From positions 19,971,526 to 20,035,525 of the forward strand of contig OX411545.1 of NCBI GenBank assembly GCA_948146395.1: 64,000 nucleotides of DNA, in the 5' to 3' direction. Positions 28,301 through 35,369 of this stretch are shown here, in pieces (positions within the stretch are counted from its first letter, which is position 1; the number at the start of each line of letters is the position of its first letter). The stretch is from Fragum whitleyi. Lineage: Eukaryota > Mollusca > Bivalvia > Cardiida > Cardiidae. The notes under the pieces were generated by a model. The model saw only the letters and a program-made list of their open reading frames with translations, did not search any database and was not told where the DNA came from. Made by a program: the position numbers and the translations under genes.

Positions 28301-31300
28301 GGACCTGTCCAAATTCAAAGGTTTTGCAGACGAAAATTTAAAGTGATATCAATTTGAAAACAAGAGGGCCATAGTGGCCCTAAATTGCTCACCTGAATGA
28401 ACTTTCTAAAATTTTCAAAAGCAGGTTTAGAAAGAGAATGATGATTAAATGTCACTTAGCTAAATAATGCTGTTGCTTCAATAAACATTAAGAATCCTTT
28501 TATACAATTTTCAGGTTAACTTACAAATTTTTTCTATGATTTGACCCCTCGACCTAGTTTTTTGTCCCAGTTGACCCAATTTCAAAGTCATCCAAAATTG
28601 CATCAATTCAATCAATTTTGCCGAATTTCAAGATGCTCTGGCAAAAAATGTGGCCTCTAGCGTGAATACAAGATTTTACCCAGTGATCTAGTATTTGACC
28701 CCAGTTGACTCAATTTCGAACTCTTCTAAGATTTCAACAACACAATCATTCTGACCAAGTTTCAGGTTGATCGGGCAAAAAATGTGGCCTCTAGAGTGCA
28801 TACAAGGTTGTTCTAAGATTTGACCCCGTGTTCTAGTTATTGACCCCAGTTGACCCAATTTCGAACATGTCTGAGATTTCATCATGACAATCATTCTGAC
28901 CAAATTTCAGGTTGATCGTGCCGAAAATGTGGCCTCTACAAGGTTTTTCTAATATTTGACCCCATGACCTAGTCTGTGACCCCAGTTGACCCAATTTTGA
29001 ACTTGTTCAAGATTTTATTTAGACAATTATTCCGATCAAATTTCAGGTTGATTGGGCCAAAAATGTGGCCTCTAGATGCATACAAGGTTTTTGTAAGATT
29101 TGACCCTGTGACCTAGTTTTTGACCCCAGTTGACCCAATTTCGAATTTGTCCAAGATTTTATTTAGACAATTATTCTGACCAAATTTCAGATTGATTGGG
29201 CAAAAAATGTGGCCTCTAGAGTGCATACAAGGTTTTTGTAAGATTTGACCCCGTGACCTAGTTTTTGACCCCACTTGACCCAATTTCAAACTTGTCCAAG
29301 ATCTTATCAAGCCAATCATTCTGACCAAATTTCAGGTTGATCGGGCCAAAAATGTGGCCTCTAGAGTGCATACAAGGTTTTTCTAAGATTTGACCCTGTG
29401 ACCTAGTTTTTGACCCAAGTTGACCCAATTTCGAATTTGTCCAAGATTTTATTTAGACAATTATTCTGACCAAATTTCAGATTGATTGGGCAAAAAATGT
29501 GGCCTCTAGAGTGCATACAAGGTTTTTCTAAGATTTGACCCTGTGACCTAGTTTTTGACCCCAGTTGACCCAATTTGACCTCGTCTGAGATTTTATTTAG
29601 ACAATTATTCTGACCAAATTTCAGACTGATTGGGAAAAAAATGTGGCCTCTAGAGTGCATACAAGGTTTTTCTAAGATTTGACCCTGTGACCTAGTTTTT
29701 GACCCCAGTTGACCCAATTTGACCTCTTCTGAGATTTTATTTAGACAATTATTCTGACCAAATTTCAGACTGATTGGGAAAACAAGAGGGCCATAGTGGC
29801 CCTTAATCGCTCACCTGAATGAACTGTCTAAATTTTTTCAATATTCTTCTGCCTCTGAACAACCTGATAAAACCTTTTTTACAATTTTCAGGTTGACTTA
29901 CAAGGTTTTTCTAAGATTTGACTCCGTGACCTAGTTTTTGACCTCAGTTGACCCAATTTCATACTCATCAAAAATTGCATCAATTCAATAATTCTGACGA
30001 AATCTCATGTTGATTGAACAAAAAAAGTGGCCTCTAGAGTGCATTCAAGGTTTTTCTAAGATTTGACCCTGTGACCTAGTTTTTGACCCCAGTTGACCCA
30101 ATTTCAAACTCGTCCGAGATTTCATCAAGACAATCATTCCGACCAAAATTCAGGTTGATTAGGCAAAAAATGTGGCCTCTAGAGTGCATACAAGGTTTTT
30201 CTAAGATTTGACCCTGTGACCTAATTTTTGACCCCGGTTGACCCAATTTCGAACTTGTCAGAGATTTCATCAAGACAATCATTCTGACCAAAATTCAGGT
30301 TGATTGGGCAAAAAATGTGGCCTCTAGAGTGCATACAAGGTTTTTCTAAAATTTGACCCTGTGACCTAGTTTTTGACCCCGGTTGACCCAATTTCGAACT
30401 TGTCAGAGATTTCATCAAGACAATCATTCTGACCAAAATTCAGGTTGATTGGGCAAAAAATGTGGCCTCTAGAGTGCATACAATGTTTTTCTAAAATTTG
30501 ACCCTGTGACCTAGTTTTTGACCCCGGTTGACCCAATTTCAAACTTGTCAGAGATTTCATCAAGACAATCATTCTGACCAAAATTCAGGTTAATCAGGCA
30601 AAAAATGTGGCCTCTAGAGTGCATACAAGGTTTTTCTAAGATTTGACCCTGTGACCTAGTTTTTGACCCCAGTTGACCCGATTTCAAACTCGTCTGAGAT
30701 TTCATCAAGACAATCATTCTGACCAAAATTCAGGTTGATTGGGCAAAAAACGTGGCCTCTAGAGTGCATACAAGGTTTTTCTAAGATTTGACCCTGTGAC
30801 CTAGTTTTTGACCCAAGTTGACCCAATTTCGAACTCGTCCGAGATTTCATCAAGACAATCATTCTGACCAAAATTCAGGTTGATTGTGAAAAAAATGTGG
30901 CCTCTAGGGTGCATACAAGGTTTTTCTAAGATTTGACCCTGTGACCTAGTTTTTGACCCCAGTTGACCCAATTTCGAACTCGTCCGAGATTTCATCAAGA
31001 CAATCATTCTGACCAAAATTCAGGTTGATCCAGCAAAAAATGTGGCCTCTAGAGTGCATACAAGGTTTTTCTAAGATTTGACCCTGTGACCTAGTTTTTG
31101 ACCCCAGTTGACCCAATTTCGAACTCGTCCGAGATTTCATCAAGACAATCATTCTGACCAAACTTCAGGTTGATCGGGCAAAAAATGTGGCCTCTAGAGT
31201 GCATACAAGGCAAATGTTGACGACGGACGACGGACGACGGACGTCGCACGACGCACGACGGACGACGGACATCCACCTAACCACAATAGCTCACCTTGAG

Positions 31301-34300
31301 CACTTCGTGCTCAGGTGAGCTAAAAATGTGGCCTCTAGAGTGCATACAAGGTTTTTCTAAGATTTGACCCCGTGACCTAGTTTTTGACCCCAGTTGACCC
31401 AATTTCAAACTCGTCCAAGATTTTATTCAGATAATTATTCTGACCAGATTTCAGATTGATTGGGCAAAAAATGTGGCCTCTAGAGTGCATACAAGGTTTT
31501 TGTAAGATTTGACCCTGTGACCTAGTTTTTGACCCCATTTGACCCAATTTTGAACTCGTCTGAGATTTCATTAAGACAAACATTCTGACAAAATTTCAGG
31601 TTGATTGGGCCAAAAAGGTGGCCTCTAGAGTGCATACAAGGTTTTTCTAAGATTTGACCCTGTGACTTAGTTTTTGACCCCAGTTGACCCAATTTCGAAC
31701 ACGTCCAGGATTTTATTAAGACAATCATTCTGACCAAATTTCAGATTGATCGGGCCAAAAATGTGGCCCCTAGAGCGCATACAAGGCAAATGTTGACGAC
31801 AGATGACACACGACGGACGACTGACGACGGACATCCACCTAACCACAATAGCTCACCTTGAGCACTTCGTGCTCAGGTGAGCTAATAACCTTTCAGTAGG
31901 GTAGAAAATAGTGCGGAAAAAGAAGAAATTGCTTGTCAGAAGCAATTTCTTCTCTTTTCACAATGTTTTCTCAATCATAAAACCACAGACGCATAAAAGT
32001 AAGGATTAAACAGCAAAGGGTTAAACAAAGGAATCTGAAAAAGCATGTCATGATTATCATTCCAGTGTACATATTGAGAGTTTGGTGCATGACAGTAGTA
32101 AGTATATATACACTTACTACAGTCTTGCACCCAACCCACGATATAGTTTTGTTGAATTCTGACCAGTTGTTTCAGAGCAGAATATTTTTCAATGTTTCAT
32201 CATATGGGGGCCATTTGTTGGTGACTCAATCACCCATAGAGACCATGTTATCCGCCCAGTCAGGATTCAGCAAGGGAATCTGAAATATCATGTTCTGATT
32301 TTCTTTCCTGTGAAGGTTAGTTGAAGTCCAACCTGAACTTTAAGAGATATTTTTTCATGTTTCTCTATATGGAGGAATTTTTTTTACCTGATGGCCAGTA
32401 GCACCCAAGTTTACAATCAAATACTTTCTAGTGTGGGCACAATTGATCTTCATCATAATAAGCGCCATTTGAAATACATTTTCAGATAGACGCAAGGTCA
32501 AGGTCAACTGTAAAACTGATCAGAGGCTATGGTAGAAATTTTGTGGGCTTGAAAACAGAAAACTGTTGTCCTTGGACAACCAACTAGTTCTTCTTTTTGA
32601 CCCATTAAAGAATATTTTGACTCCTAGAATTTCTTGGACAAGGAGTCAATTACTCTATGACTCTTGTATTGACAGTACTTACATTGCAAATATGATAAAG
32701 AGTGCTGTGATGAGACGTAGACATGTGGTGGTTTTCTTCTTGGTGGGTTTCTCCTTACAGCACTGTACACAGAGACAACATGAGGTGAGCATCAACACCA
32801 GTACACACCAGGCTACTGGTAACGCAGCCAGGAACACAATTGACTGAAATATGAAAATATAAATGCCCAGATCCAGGAATGGGGACCAGGAGTTCAAGCC
32901 CACTGGAATTTTAACAAAATTTGGTTATCAAGTTGAATAAGATGGCAAATTTTCACAAGCCACCCCTATTTCACTGCTGGATGTCCTAATATGAATCACA
33001 ACAAAGGGAAACTAGACTTTTTGCAAAGCAGACTGATACACCCAACCATTACCAGTATAAAAGCTTTCAGTACATGATCTATTTGCAACATGATAATAAA
33101 AATTGAGTAAAATTTACACATTCAAGGGAGAGTTTTTTTGCAACCACTTGAAATAATTTTCAATCAGTACCTGATATGGAAAATCAGTACACAGAACTTT
33201 TGATATAGAGCAAATTGGAGAAAAAAAATTCGTTTCATGCTTTTTTATAACTTACAGAACAAGTTTTTGTACCTGAACTCCTTTAACAACTATACAGCAA
33301 CCCCTTCATTCAATATAGATTTTTTCTTTAAATAATTAAATAATTGGGCCTTATAAAAAATGTTTGTTTATTTGTTTTGTTTTGCTTTTCTTTTTATATG
33401 AATTTAATAATTGAGACAGATAAGAAAGGAAATATTTTTTTTTCTAAAATGTTATATGATGTTTTATTGTATTTAATTTTCTTAAATTGGGATTTTAAAT
33501 ATCTGCCATTGTTCTTATTTCTTCTATTTTGAAACTTCAATTAATTGGCACCAAAATTATCATCTAAACATTTAATAACATACGCGTATCTACTTGAACC
33601 AGCGTAGGCATCAGAAAGCGAAGTCTACCGGTTTCACTTTACCTTCTGTCGGAAGGGCGATTTACTATCTAGCATCAAAACTGATTAATTATGATGAACA
33701 ATCAATTCTTAACCACAGATTCCTGAACGAAGATAATTTTTTTTACTAAGATAATTGATATCCCTTGTGCAAGCAGACATTTAAACGGAAGGGACAAGAT
33801 TGCTTGCAGCGAACTTTCTGTATACCGCCTGAATTTAGGATATTTACGAAAACTTTTCGCAATGATGGAGTATGTTTATGATTTTGTTTATGAATGATTT
33901 GATAACTGATCTGGGCTTTGGAGAGCTCTTTTGAGTAAAGCATTGAAAAAAAGATTTCCGTGACTTTTGATGATTAGGGTAATTTTGCAGTGACACGAAT
34001 AGAAAAATTGGGTCAGCAGATCAGCTGGTCTCACCTCATTTGCGGTAAATGTTTAATAAGCGCCGCAATGTATCCCACTGTTTACAAATTATTTTCCCAC
34101 GGTCCCCATTCTAATGTCACAGGAAGAGTCGAACACGCTCGGTAACTTCCGAGTGCGCATTTTCAACGAAACTAGCATCGGGAACCTTTGGCCATAGTCC
34201 GAAGGCGTAACGTAGATGCTCCTCAATATCAGGAACAGTCGAATGATGATCTTAAATTATGCAAGAGTAACTTCCCTTTGATTTACGCGATCGTACCCGA

Positions 34301-35022
34301 AAGTATCAGTACACGTCCAAAGTAGTTCGTATCTTTTATGGAGATTTGCCAAATAGATGCGTTATCAGTAATTTTACATCCGTAAAATAGGGAAAAATGG
34401 AGCTTATCTAGAGCGCTGTTACTACAACTTTTATCAAGCTGTAGATGTGAGGTTTTATAAATACATTGATATGATTATGAGTCTGGTGTGCTTAACAGAT
34501 AGCCTATTTCATTTCTCAAATAAAAAGTTTGAAACTATCCTTGCCATTGGTGATCCATAGATTATGCCCCATGTTCTAAACCAGTTCAATTGGACCTAAA
34601 CTGGTCCAATTTCCTCACTTATTTTAAGGTAATGCTTTTACATAAACTAATTGTAGTGCATCAAACTATGGCTTATTTTGAAGAAAAATAAATTGTCTTT
34701 CAAATAATACCAAGATTCCAAGAAAAACAAGATAATTGGGTCCAGCAGAGAATTCAAAGTCAATGAGGACCGGACCTGCTTCAATGACTGTGTCCCATTG
34801 AATGAATATAATATCAAGAAATGAAAGAAGCCAGTGAAACGGTTTAAGGGTTCTGTTAGCCCTAGAAAAACGATTCCATGCTGATTAATTACATACCTCT
34901 TTGTATTTCTGTGATTCTGGATCAAACGTGGAATTCGTCAGCTCAAACGTAAAATCAATGTGGGGAAAATCGTGGAGAAAGGTGGAAACCCAATCAACAC
35001 GATATCCTGTAGCCGTTGTCAT
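929..35022 (-). CDS. TTYH: Tweety homologue (TTYH) membrane protein, 13 exons, 3' end missing
   Basis: Spliced gene, exons joined in phase from 35022 down to 929, giving 488 residues; known family members are about 450-530, so little is missing. TTYH proteins are plasma-membrane proteins first described as large-conductance or volume-regulated anion channels, though published structures of vertebrate members show no clear pore and suggest lipid binding. Visible here: N-terminal GYR..W..FLH..P; TM1 about 43-68; TM2 about 82-101 ending GFFGN (family GFYGN); extracellular region 1 to about 212; YRWL then TM3 214-236; TM4 about 241-265; SDFC opening the second loop; cysteines 275, 301, 371 and 386, matching the four conserved loop cysteines; TM5 391-415; cytoplasmic tail with PPPY at 440-443. 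Sequons include NDT, NRS, NKT, NIT and NRT in the loops. Exon 13 ends at a GTAAGT donor, so the C-terminus lies outside the window. Human paralogue assignment (1, 2 or 3) is not possible here. Confidence 0.93.
1145..1224. repeat. Palindromic TA-flanked MITE (family P)
   Basis: TTGATGACTCCGTGCAAAA and CAGTTGTAACTGCCTATA face a partly diverged opposite arm ending GAGCCATCAA; TA on both sides. One of about a dozen such hairpins in the window. Confidence 0.6.
1968..3565 (+). mobile_element. Family A Helentron/pearl-like element with 145-bp array
   Basis: 5' end ACAAGAGGGCCATAGTGGCC, then CTCACCTGAA, then about ten 145-bp tandem units (each with TTTGACCCCGTGACCTAG and GATAATCATTCTGACCAA), a CGACGGACGACGG stretch, and the 3' hairpin AGCTCACCTTGAGCAC / GTGCTCAGGTGAGCT followed by A5. 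It sits inside family B, splitting TTTCATTA / AAATCGGCC. Assignment to Helentron-type elements is inferred from the end structure; no Rep/helicase is present. Confidence 0.75.
2000..3475. repeat. 145-bp satellite array (about 10 units)
   Basis: Near-identical 145-bp units. Because 145 is not a multiple of three, each unit makes a recurring 71-codon minus-strand open frame that is not a gene. Confidence 0.9.
4248..4373 (-). CDS. TTYH: TTYH exon 12 (cytoplasmic tail with PPPY)
   Basis: 126 bp between ATTTCAG and GTGAGA. Encodes KGYRQVDSSDPFLPHPPPYN followed by a Gly/Asp/Ser-rich tail. The family tail has DDDDPF-type motifs in the same place, and PPxY is the WW-domain ligand by which vertebrate TTYH2 is reported to bind NEDD4-2. 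Confidence 0.9.
4839..4940 (-). CDS. TTYH: TTYH exon 11 (TM5)
   Basis: 102 bp between ATTTCAG and GTAATG. Encodes TM5, VGVALILLILPIMGVCFMFV, then QCLSPRIWLLLGK, where the family has a similar CSLPRAW-type exit. Phase 2 in and 2 out. Confidence 0.93.
5087..5310 (-). pseudogene. Three decayed tandem copies of the 3' half of TTYH exon 10
   Basis: Downstream of exon 10 in transcription sense, the segment encoding VFCKHIHDNYIKALTGVCNRT recurs three times at 79-83 bp spacing (TTTACAGAACAC landmark at 5379 in the exon, then 5296, 5217 and 5138). Copy 2 still reads VFCKHVHDNYITALNGVCNR, copy 3 VFCNHIHDNYIKALANMCNR, copy 4 has a stop. The GTAAGT donor of the exon is lost in the copies (GAAAGT, ATAAGT), so they are not obvious exons. 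Confidence 0.85.
5327..5466 (-). CDS. TTYH: TTYH exon 10 (Cys371 and Cys386)
   Basis: 140 bp between ATTTCAG and GTAAGT. Starts IAEPVRILRDDLKYAQGNIT and ends FCKHIHDNYIKALTGVCNRT, matching the family C...H.DY..AL.G.C segment just before TM5. Three decayed tandem copies of its 3' half lie downstream at 5087-5310. Confidence 0.93.
5636..5712. repeat. Family P palindromic MITE (degraded)
   Basis: Arms ATCTGCCTATAAATATACAGGCAGT with imperfect outer arms (GCGTGAAATGCTTG / CATTTCAAGCTAAGC); TA at the left. Confidence 0.5.
5851..6950. repeat. Hairpin element split by a family B copy
   Basis: ATTAGAGTAA at 5857-5866 plus, after the insertion, AAAAACATGTATGTGTCTATA forms the left arm; TATAGACACATACATG followed by TTTTTTACTCTAAT (to about 6948) is its exact complement once the B copy is removed. 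Confidence 0.7.
5867..6895 (+). mobile_element. Family B element with about 165-bp tandem units
   Basis: Starts ACTAGAAAGCCATGAATGGC, has tandem units (GATTTTCAAAG landmark at 5981, 6147, 6312 and 6478), then GCACGCACGGACGCATGGAC, and a tail GTGGCTTTCAGCCAGTGGAGCT plus A5. Sits in TTYH intron 9. Confidence 0.7.
7081..7173 (-). CDS. TTYH: TTYH exon 9
   Basis: 93 bp, phase 0 at both ends, acceptor TTTTTTCAG, donor GTAAGT. Encodes 31 residues of the second extracellular loop starting SLDEALNYVKDAND, with NDT, NKT and NIT sequons, so the region is probably heavily glycosylated. Confidence 0.9.
7451..7636. repeat. Long inverted repeat, 58-bp arms
   Basis: Arms 7451-7508 and 7579-7636 are complementary with about one mismatch (GAGTGTCTTTTTCACTGCG ... 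CGCAGTGAAAAAGACACTC). The 70-bp spacer contains a partial duplication of the inner right arm, giving a 41-bp tandem unit (GTTATGTTTAAGCCATGTGC at 7527 and 7568). Confidence 0.9.
8748..8806 (-). CDS. TTYH: TTYH exon 8
   Basis: 59 bp between TTTTCAG and GTAAAC, phase 1 in and 0 out. Encodes DIVEAYIECKNDRDPQNFSK, corresponding to the Y..C....NPF segment of the second loop; Cys301 is the second loop cysteine. Confidence 0.9.
8843..9089. mobile_element. Family H MITE, piggyBac-like (TTAA)
   Basis: TTAACTCTTGTCATGCTGAA and TTCAGCATGACAAGGGTTAA are 20-bp inverted ends that include the TTAA target. CCCT-type ends next to TTAA are typical of piggyBac-derived MITEs. No coding content. Left end starts 37 bp from TTYH exon 8. 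Confidence 0.8.
9597..9832. mobile_element. Family K MITE (about 236 bp)
   Basis: Inverted ends (GAG)CCAGTGCGTGACATTTCC and GGAAAAGTGGTGCACAGACTC, with TTTCAC(T/A)TG / CATGTGAAA inside; also at 17761 and 24516. Overlapping short open frames in this region are shadows of the repeat. Confidence 0.7.
9840..10299. other. Unassigned intron sequence
   Basis: TTYH intron 7 between MITE K and the poly-G tract; no repeat ends or coding signal seen. Confidence 0.5.
10300..10322 (+). repeat. Poly-G tract preceded by poly-T
   Basis: Ten Ts followed by about 22 Gs, 28 bp downstream of the TTYH exon 7 donor (C-tract in the transcript). Length is likely polymorphic or an assembly estimate. Confidence 0.9.
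10351..10420 (-). CDS. TTYH: TTYH exon 7 (SDFC motif)
   Basis: 70 bp between ATTTCAG and GTAAGT. Begins GMSDFCYDPSQY, matching the conserved SDFC..P..Y after TM4; Cys275 is the first of the four loop cysteines. In the downstream intron a 20-base poly-G tract (plus strand) begins about 28 bases from the donor. Confidence 0.92.
10531..10712. mobile_element. hAT-like MITE (182 bp)
   Basis: Inverted ends AGTGTTTATTCTAGG / CCTAGAATAAACACT. Flanks ATATTATC and GTGTTACC agree at 5 of 8 bases, consistent with an aged 8-bp target duplication. A second copy at 49895-53440 has a perfect 8-bp duplication. Confidence 0.75.
11237..11309 (-). CDS. TTYH: TTYH exon 6 (TM4)
   Basis: 73 bp between ATTACAG and GTAAGG. 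Completes a split Trp codon and encodes the TM4 segment GITLGYVSLFLVWVSTGVYL then GGSV, leading in phase 0 into exon 7. Confidence 0.92.
11630..11711. repeat. Family P palindromic MITE
   Basis: ATGTAATTCCCTATAAACATATAGAGAGTTACA-type stem (imperfect), outer ends TCGATTGACCAGT / CTGAGCCATCAA, TA on both sides. Confidence 0.55.
11740..12165. mobile_element. Family G copy (degraded)
   Basis: TTCTTGGGTCATTGGCA units, a GGACAGATGGATGAATAG stretch and a CAACCAATATATGCCCCAC end match the right part of the element at 3850-4200. Lies in TTYH intron 5. Confidence 0.45.
12207..12302 (-). CDS. TTYH: TTYH exon 5 (TM3)
   Basis: 96 bp between CTTGCAG and GTTAGT. Encodes WLGTIVLFCWQIIVLLLYIV followed by GTLKKSKCWIV, matching the TM3 and short basic turn (LAKQSKW) of vertebrate TTYH. 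Confidence 0.93.
12369..12404. repeat. Short perfect hairpin
   Basis: AAAAGCTATATTTTCA and TGAAAATATAGCTTTT with a 4-base loop, in TTYH intron 4. Confidence 0.8.
13002..13100. repeat. Inverted repeat with 27-bp perfect arms
   Basis: AATACCAAATTTATTAAACG + AGTCATC (13002-13028) pairs with 13074-13100. An inner CAGATAA/TTATCTG pair extends the stem around a GAGGCTGCGCC loop. Ends 279 bp from the TTYH exon 4 donor. Confidence 0.9.
13380..13618 (-). CDS. TTYH: TTYH exon 4 (first extracellular region)
   Basis: 239 bp, acceptor CGTTTCAG, donor GTAAAG. Encodes 79 residues of mostly helical, polar sequence with an NRS sequon and ends EFY plus two bases of an Arg codon. Joined to exon 5 this makes EFYRWL, the conserved EEYRWL-type entry into TM3. 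Confidence 0.92.
13750..13827. repeat. Family P palindromic MITE
   Basis: GGTGCAAGACTGTA ... TACAGTCTTGCAC arms around a TATATACA-rich centre. Arms shared with 32083-32133. Confidence 0.7.
13967..14202. mobile_element. Family H MITE, left-truncated
   Basis: Contains ATTCCTGCTTTGGCAGGAG and ends GATCCTGACAAGGGTTAA; the other terminal repeat is missing. Confidence 0.5.
14203..15053. other. Unassigned intron sequence
   Basis: TTYH intron 3; an 88-codon plus-strand frame at 14279 shows no family match and no codon pattern I recognise. Nothing else seen. Confidence 0.45.
15054..16040. repeat. Element with ACAAGAG start and diverged tandem units
   Basis: Starts ACAAGAGCAATGTCGAAAATGG; diverged units carry GTGCACTGCACTTCTC and GGTATGCTCCAGACAA. 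A related unit is at about 22583-22735. Contains palindrome 15268-15352. Ends unclear. Confidence 0.45.
15268..15352. repeat. Family P palindromic MITE, near-perfect
   Basis: About 37-bp arms: ATCAATGACTCAGTACAAAA + CAGTTGTAACTGCCTA against TAGGTAGTTACAACTG + TTTTGAGCTGAGCCATCAAT, loop about 12 bases, TA flanks. Confidence 0.85.
16399..16522. repeat. Imperfect inverted repeat
   Basis: TTAGTGTCTTAAAATAACA and TATTTTAAGACACTTA arms, with an inner AGAATTTATCATGGC / GTCATGATAATTTCT stem around GAGGCTTTGCCG. Same layout as 13002-13100. Confidence 0.75.
16808..16962 (+). mobile_element. tRNA-derived SINE, family S2
   Basis: Head GTGTTCGTAGTCCAAAGGTAGAGCG resembles a tRNA A-box region; tail AGAACTTGTTTCCCAATCAA is shared with the copy at 40981-41190. 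Confidence 0.6.
16996..17070. repeat. Family P palindromic MITE
   Basis: TTCAGTGCAAAACAGTTGTA + ACTGCCTATA against TATAGGCAGT + TACAACTGCTTTGTGCTG. Ends 41 bp from the donor of TTYH exon 3. Confidence 0.8.
17111..17222 (-). CDS. TTYH: TTYH exon 3 (end of TM2, GFFGN motif)
   Basis: 112 bp between TTTTACAG and GTGAGT. Completes a split Ile codon and reads GCLAVGFFGNEEGNKG, matching the family signature GxGFYGNxETxxG at the outer end of TM2, then a polar extracellular helix with an NDT sequon. Confidence 0.94.
17761..18001. mobile_element. Family K MITE
   Basis: TGAGCCTGTGCATGACATTT and AAATGTCACGCACAGGCTCA inverted ends. Confidence 0.75.
18140..18388. mobile_element. Family H MITE (TTAA)
   Basis: TTAACCCTTGTCATGCTGAA and TTCAGCATGACAAGGGTTAA perfect 20-bp inverted ends including TTAA. 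Confidence 0.85.
18409..18686 (-). mobile_element. tRNA-derived SINE, family S1
   Basis: Reverse copy of the family described at 47536: body landmarks ATAGGTCTACATTTATCAAC and CTGGAGCACCTAAAG, head with a degenerate B box (GATTGAGTCTGGGACC on the plus strand). Confidence 0.7.
19117..19330 (-). mobile_element. SINE family S1, head-truncated
   Basis: GGCTGGAGCACCTAACAATGG, CACATAGGTCTACGATTATC and CCATTGGTGAGAGAC landmarks of the family. Confidence 0.7.
19907..20525 (+). mobile_element. Small tandem-core element of the A/C superfamily
   Basis: Degraded 5' end (GAGGACAATGATGGTCCTAT, then CACTCACC), three units of about 140 bp starting AATTTGTCATTAAGGCCCC (about 20030, 20170, 20318), and the 3' hairpin AGCTCACCTTGAGCA / TGCTCAGGTGAGCT with an A-run. 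Confidence 0.65.
21075..22253. mobile_element. hAT-like non-autonomous element, 1.18 kb
   Basis: Ends AGTGCTCTCAATAAG / CTTATTGAGAGCACT. Flanks CAAGTGTC and GAAGTGTC match at 7 of 8 bases. The interior has more CpG than its surroundings, and no transposase frame; a 69-codon frame at 21351 is unrecognised. Confidence 0.65.
22774..24121 (+). mobile_element. Family E tandem-core element
   Basis: Same plan as family A but different sequence: ACAAGAGTTGTCCGCGGACAAC hairpin start, then GCTCGCCC; about five units of 165-178 bp with CAAGGTCAAGGTCAAATTGT; a GACGCCGACGCCGACA microsatellite; tail TTTTGTCCCGGGCGAGCT plus A5. Confidence 0.75.
24516..24750. mobile_element. Family K MITE
   Basis: TTGAGCCTGTGTGTGACATT and AATTGTCACACACAGGCTCAA inverted ends (the best-preserved pair). 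Confidence 0.8.
24774..24853. repeat. Family P palindromic MITE
   Basis: AGGGGTTGGCACAAAACTAT + TGTAAGAGCCTAT against ATAGGCAATTACAAT + TGTCTTGTGCTGACACCCC. Confidence 0.7.
24915..25148 (-). mobile_element. SINE family S1
   Basis: Reverse copy: GGAGCACCTAACAATGGGTT, CTGTATAGGTCTTTGATTAT; head region ends with a degenerate B box near 25135 (CATCAGGGATAGATTCC). Confidence 0.7.
25314..27142 (+). mobile_element. Family A element with 145-bp array
   Basis: ACAAGAGGGCCATTGGCCCT start, CTCACCTGATG, roughly 11 units of about 145 bp (TTTGACCCCTTGACCCC and GACAAACATTCTGACCAAG), GACGGACGACCGGACGCCGG, 3' hairpin GAGCACTTCGTGCTCAGGTG. Confidence 0.8.
27208..27273 (-). mobile_element. SINE head fragment
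   Basis: Matches the tRNA-like head of the S1 copy at 18620-18680 (GACCTCTAGATTGATAGTCC; GCTTTGACAGCGGCT). Confidence 0.4.
27533..27905. mobile_element. hAT-like MITE, family M
   Basis: CAGGGCTTGTGCTAGC / ACACAAGCCCTA ends; interior repeats GGGGTCAAAA and a perfect hairpin AAGAGATTCATAT/ATATGAATCTCTT. Second copy at 37829. Flanking TAATG on both sides. Confidence 0.6.
28360..31883 (+). mobile_element. Family A element, itself split by a second family A element
   Basis: 5' end ACAAGAGGGCCATAGTGGCC at 28360; 145-bp units; interrupted 29782-31321; continues at ATGTGGCCTCTAGAGTGC and ends GTGCTCAGGTGAGCT at 31883. Joining both parts restores a normal unit (GATTGGGAAAA...ATGTGG). Confidence 0.8.
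29782..31321 (+). mobile_element. Inner family A element
   Basis: Complete: ACAAGAGGGCCATAGTGGCC start, about nine 145-bp units, CGACGGACGACGGACGACGG, terminal hairpin and A-run. Its units are closer to one another than to those of the host, so it is probably younger or recently homogenised. Confidence 0.85.
32083..32133. repeat. Family P palindrome, short form
   Basis: GGTGCATGACAGTAGTAAGTATAT against CACTTACTACAGTCTTGCACC. Confidence 0.7.
32134..32680. other. Unassigned sequence before TTYH exon 2
   Basis: Contains TTCATCATATGG(G/A) units similar to 28140-28220 (GAATTCTGACCAGT), so part of an old repeat is likely, without clear ends. Confidence 0.4.
32683..32843 (-). CDS. TTYH: TTYH exon 2 (TM1 and start of TM2)
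   Basis: 161 bp, acceptor TTTCAG, donor GTAAGT, phase 0 in and 2 out. Encodes a hydrophobic stretch beginning SIVFLAALPVAW, a Cys-rich and Lys-rich cytoplasmic turn (CCLCVQCC, then KEKPTKKK), and the start of TM2 (CLRLITALFIIFA). The Cys cluster and basic turn are typical of TTYH after TM1. Confidence 0.93.
32844..34896. other. TTYH intron 1, no repeat family assigned
   Basis: Holds very AT-rich stretches (33100-33560) and a CpG-richer block (about 33590-34350) with no long frame and no recognised terminal repeats. I see nothing else supportable. Confidence 0.5.
34897..35022 (-). CDS. TTYH: TTYH exon 1 (start codon, residues 1-42)
   Basis: ATG at 35022 opens MTTATGYRVDWVSTFLHDFP, aligning with the GYR..W...LH.LP start of vertebrate TTYH proteins. 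The open frame extends upstream to another ATG at 35160, but that part has no family similarity and is taken as 5' UTR or upstream sequence. Ends ...QKYKE in phase 0 at donor GTATGT. Confidence 0.9.
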
Positions 35023-35369
35023 AATTGTTTCTTTTGATTGACACCAATTAACGTAACAGTTAACACTTAGAAATTTCTTAGATCCATGATTGACAGAATC
35101 AACTTGACCTACTTTTATCTTTGTCACGTGATTTAGTTTGACTGAGCTTGTGTATTTCAAAATTTATTGGCCAAATTTCACAATCAGCGAGGTACCAGTC
35201 AGTTACCTTGAGACATTACAAATATTTATTTCTTTTATAATACAAAGATGTTAGATGAAAGACTAGCTGAAATTTTGTTTTGGTTAAAAAATGGCGATGG
35301 ACGGATAAAATACGATAAAGGAGCTCTAAATTGTCCTAGATTTGCTTTTCCGACGGCAAGCCCCAAGTT

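Larger units (their letters stand above)
28273..32024. mobile_element. TTAA MITE (about 230 bp) split by nested family A elements
   Basis: Outer ends TTAACACTTTCCTGTTTTAC and AACAGCAAAGGGTTAA. Removing 28360-31883 leaves 228 bp with an inner AAGAAGAAATTGCTT / AAGCAATTTCTTCT hairpin. The same MITE is at 53766-56529 in opposite orientation. Confidence 0.8.

Noticed and set aside
25641..31737. Many similar minus-strand frames of 65-133 codons
   Set aside because: Same 145-bp satellite as above in family A elements.
4248..35022. First idea of a prominin-like gene (tail resembling YRRMDSEDVYDD)
   Set aside because: GFFGN after TM2, YRWL before TM3, SDFC and the four loop cysteines fit Tweety and not prominin.
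35023..35160. Upstream ATG at 35160 extending the TTYH frame by 46 residues
   Set aside because: The extra residues have no similarity to TTYH N-termini, which begin close to the GYR motif; the ATG at 35022 fits the family.
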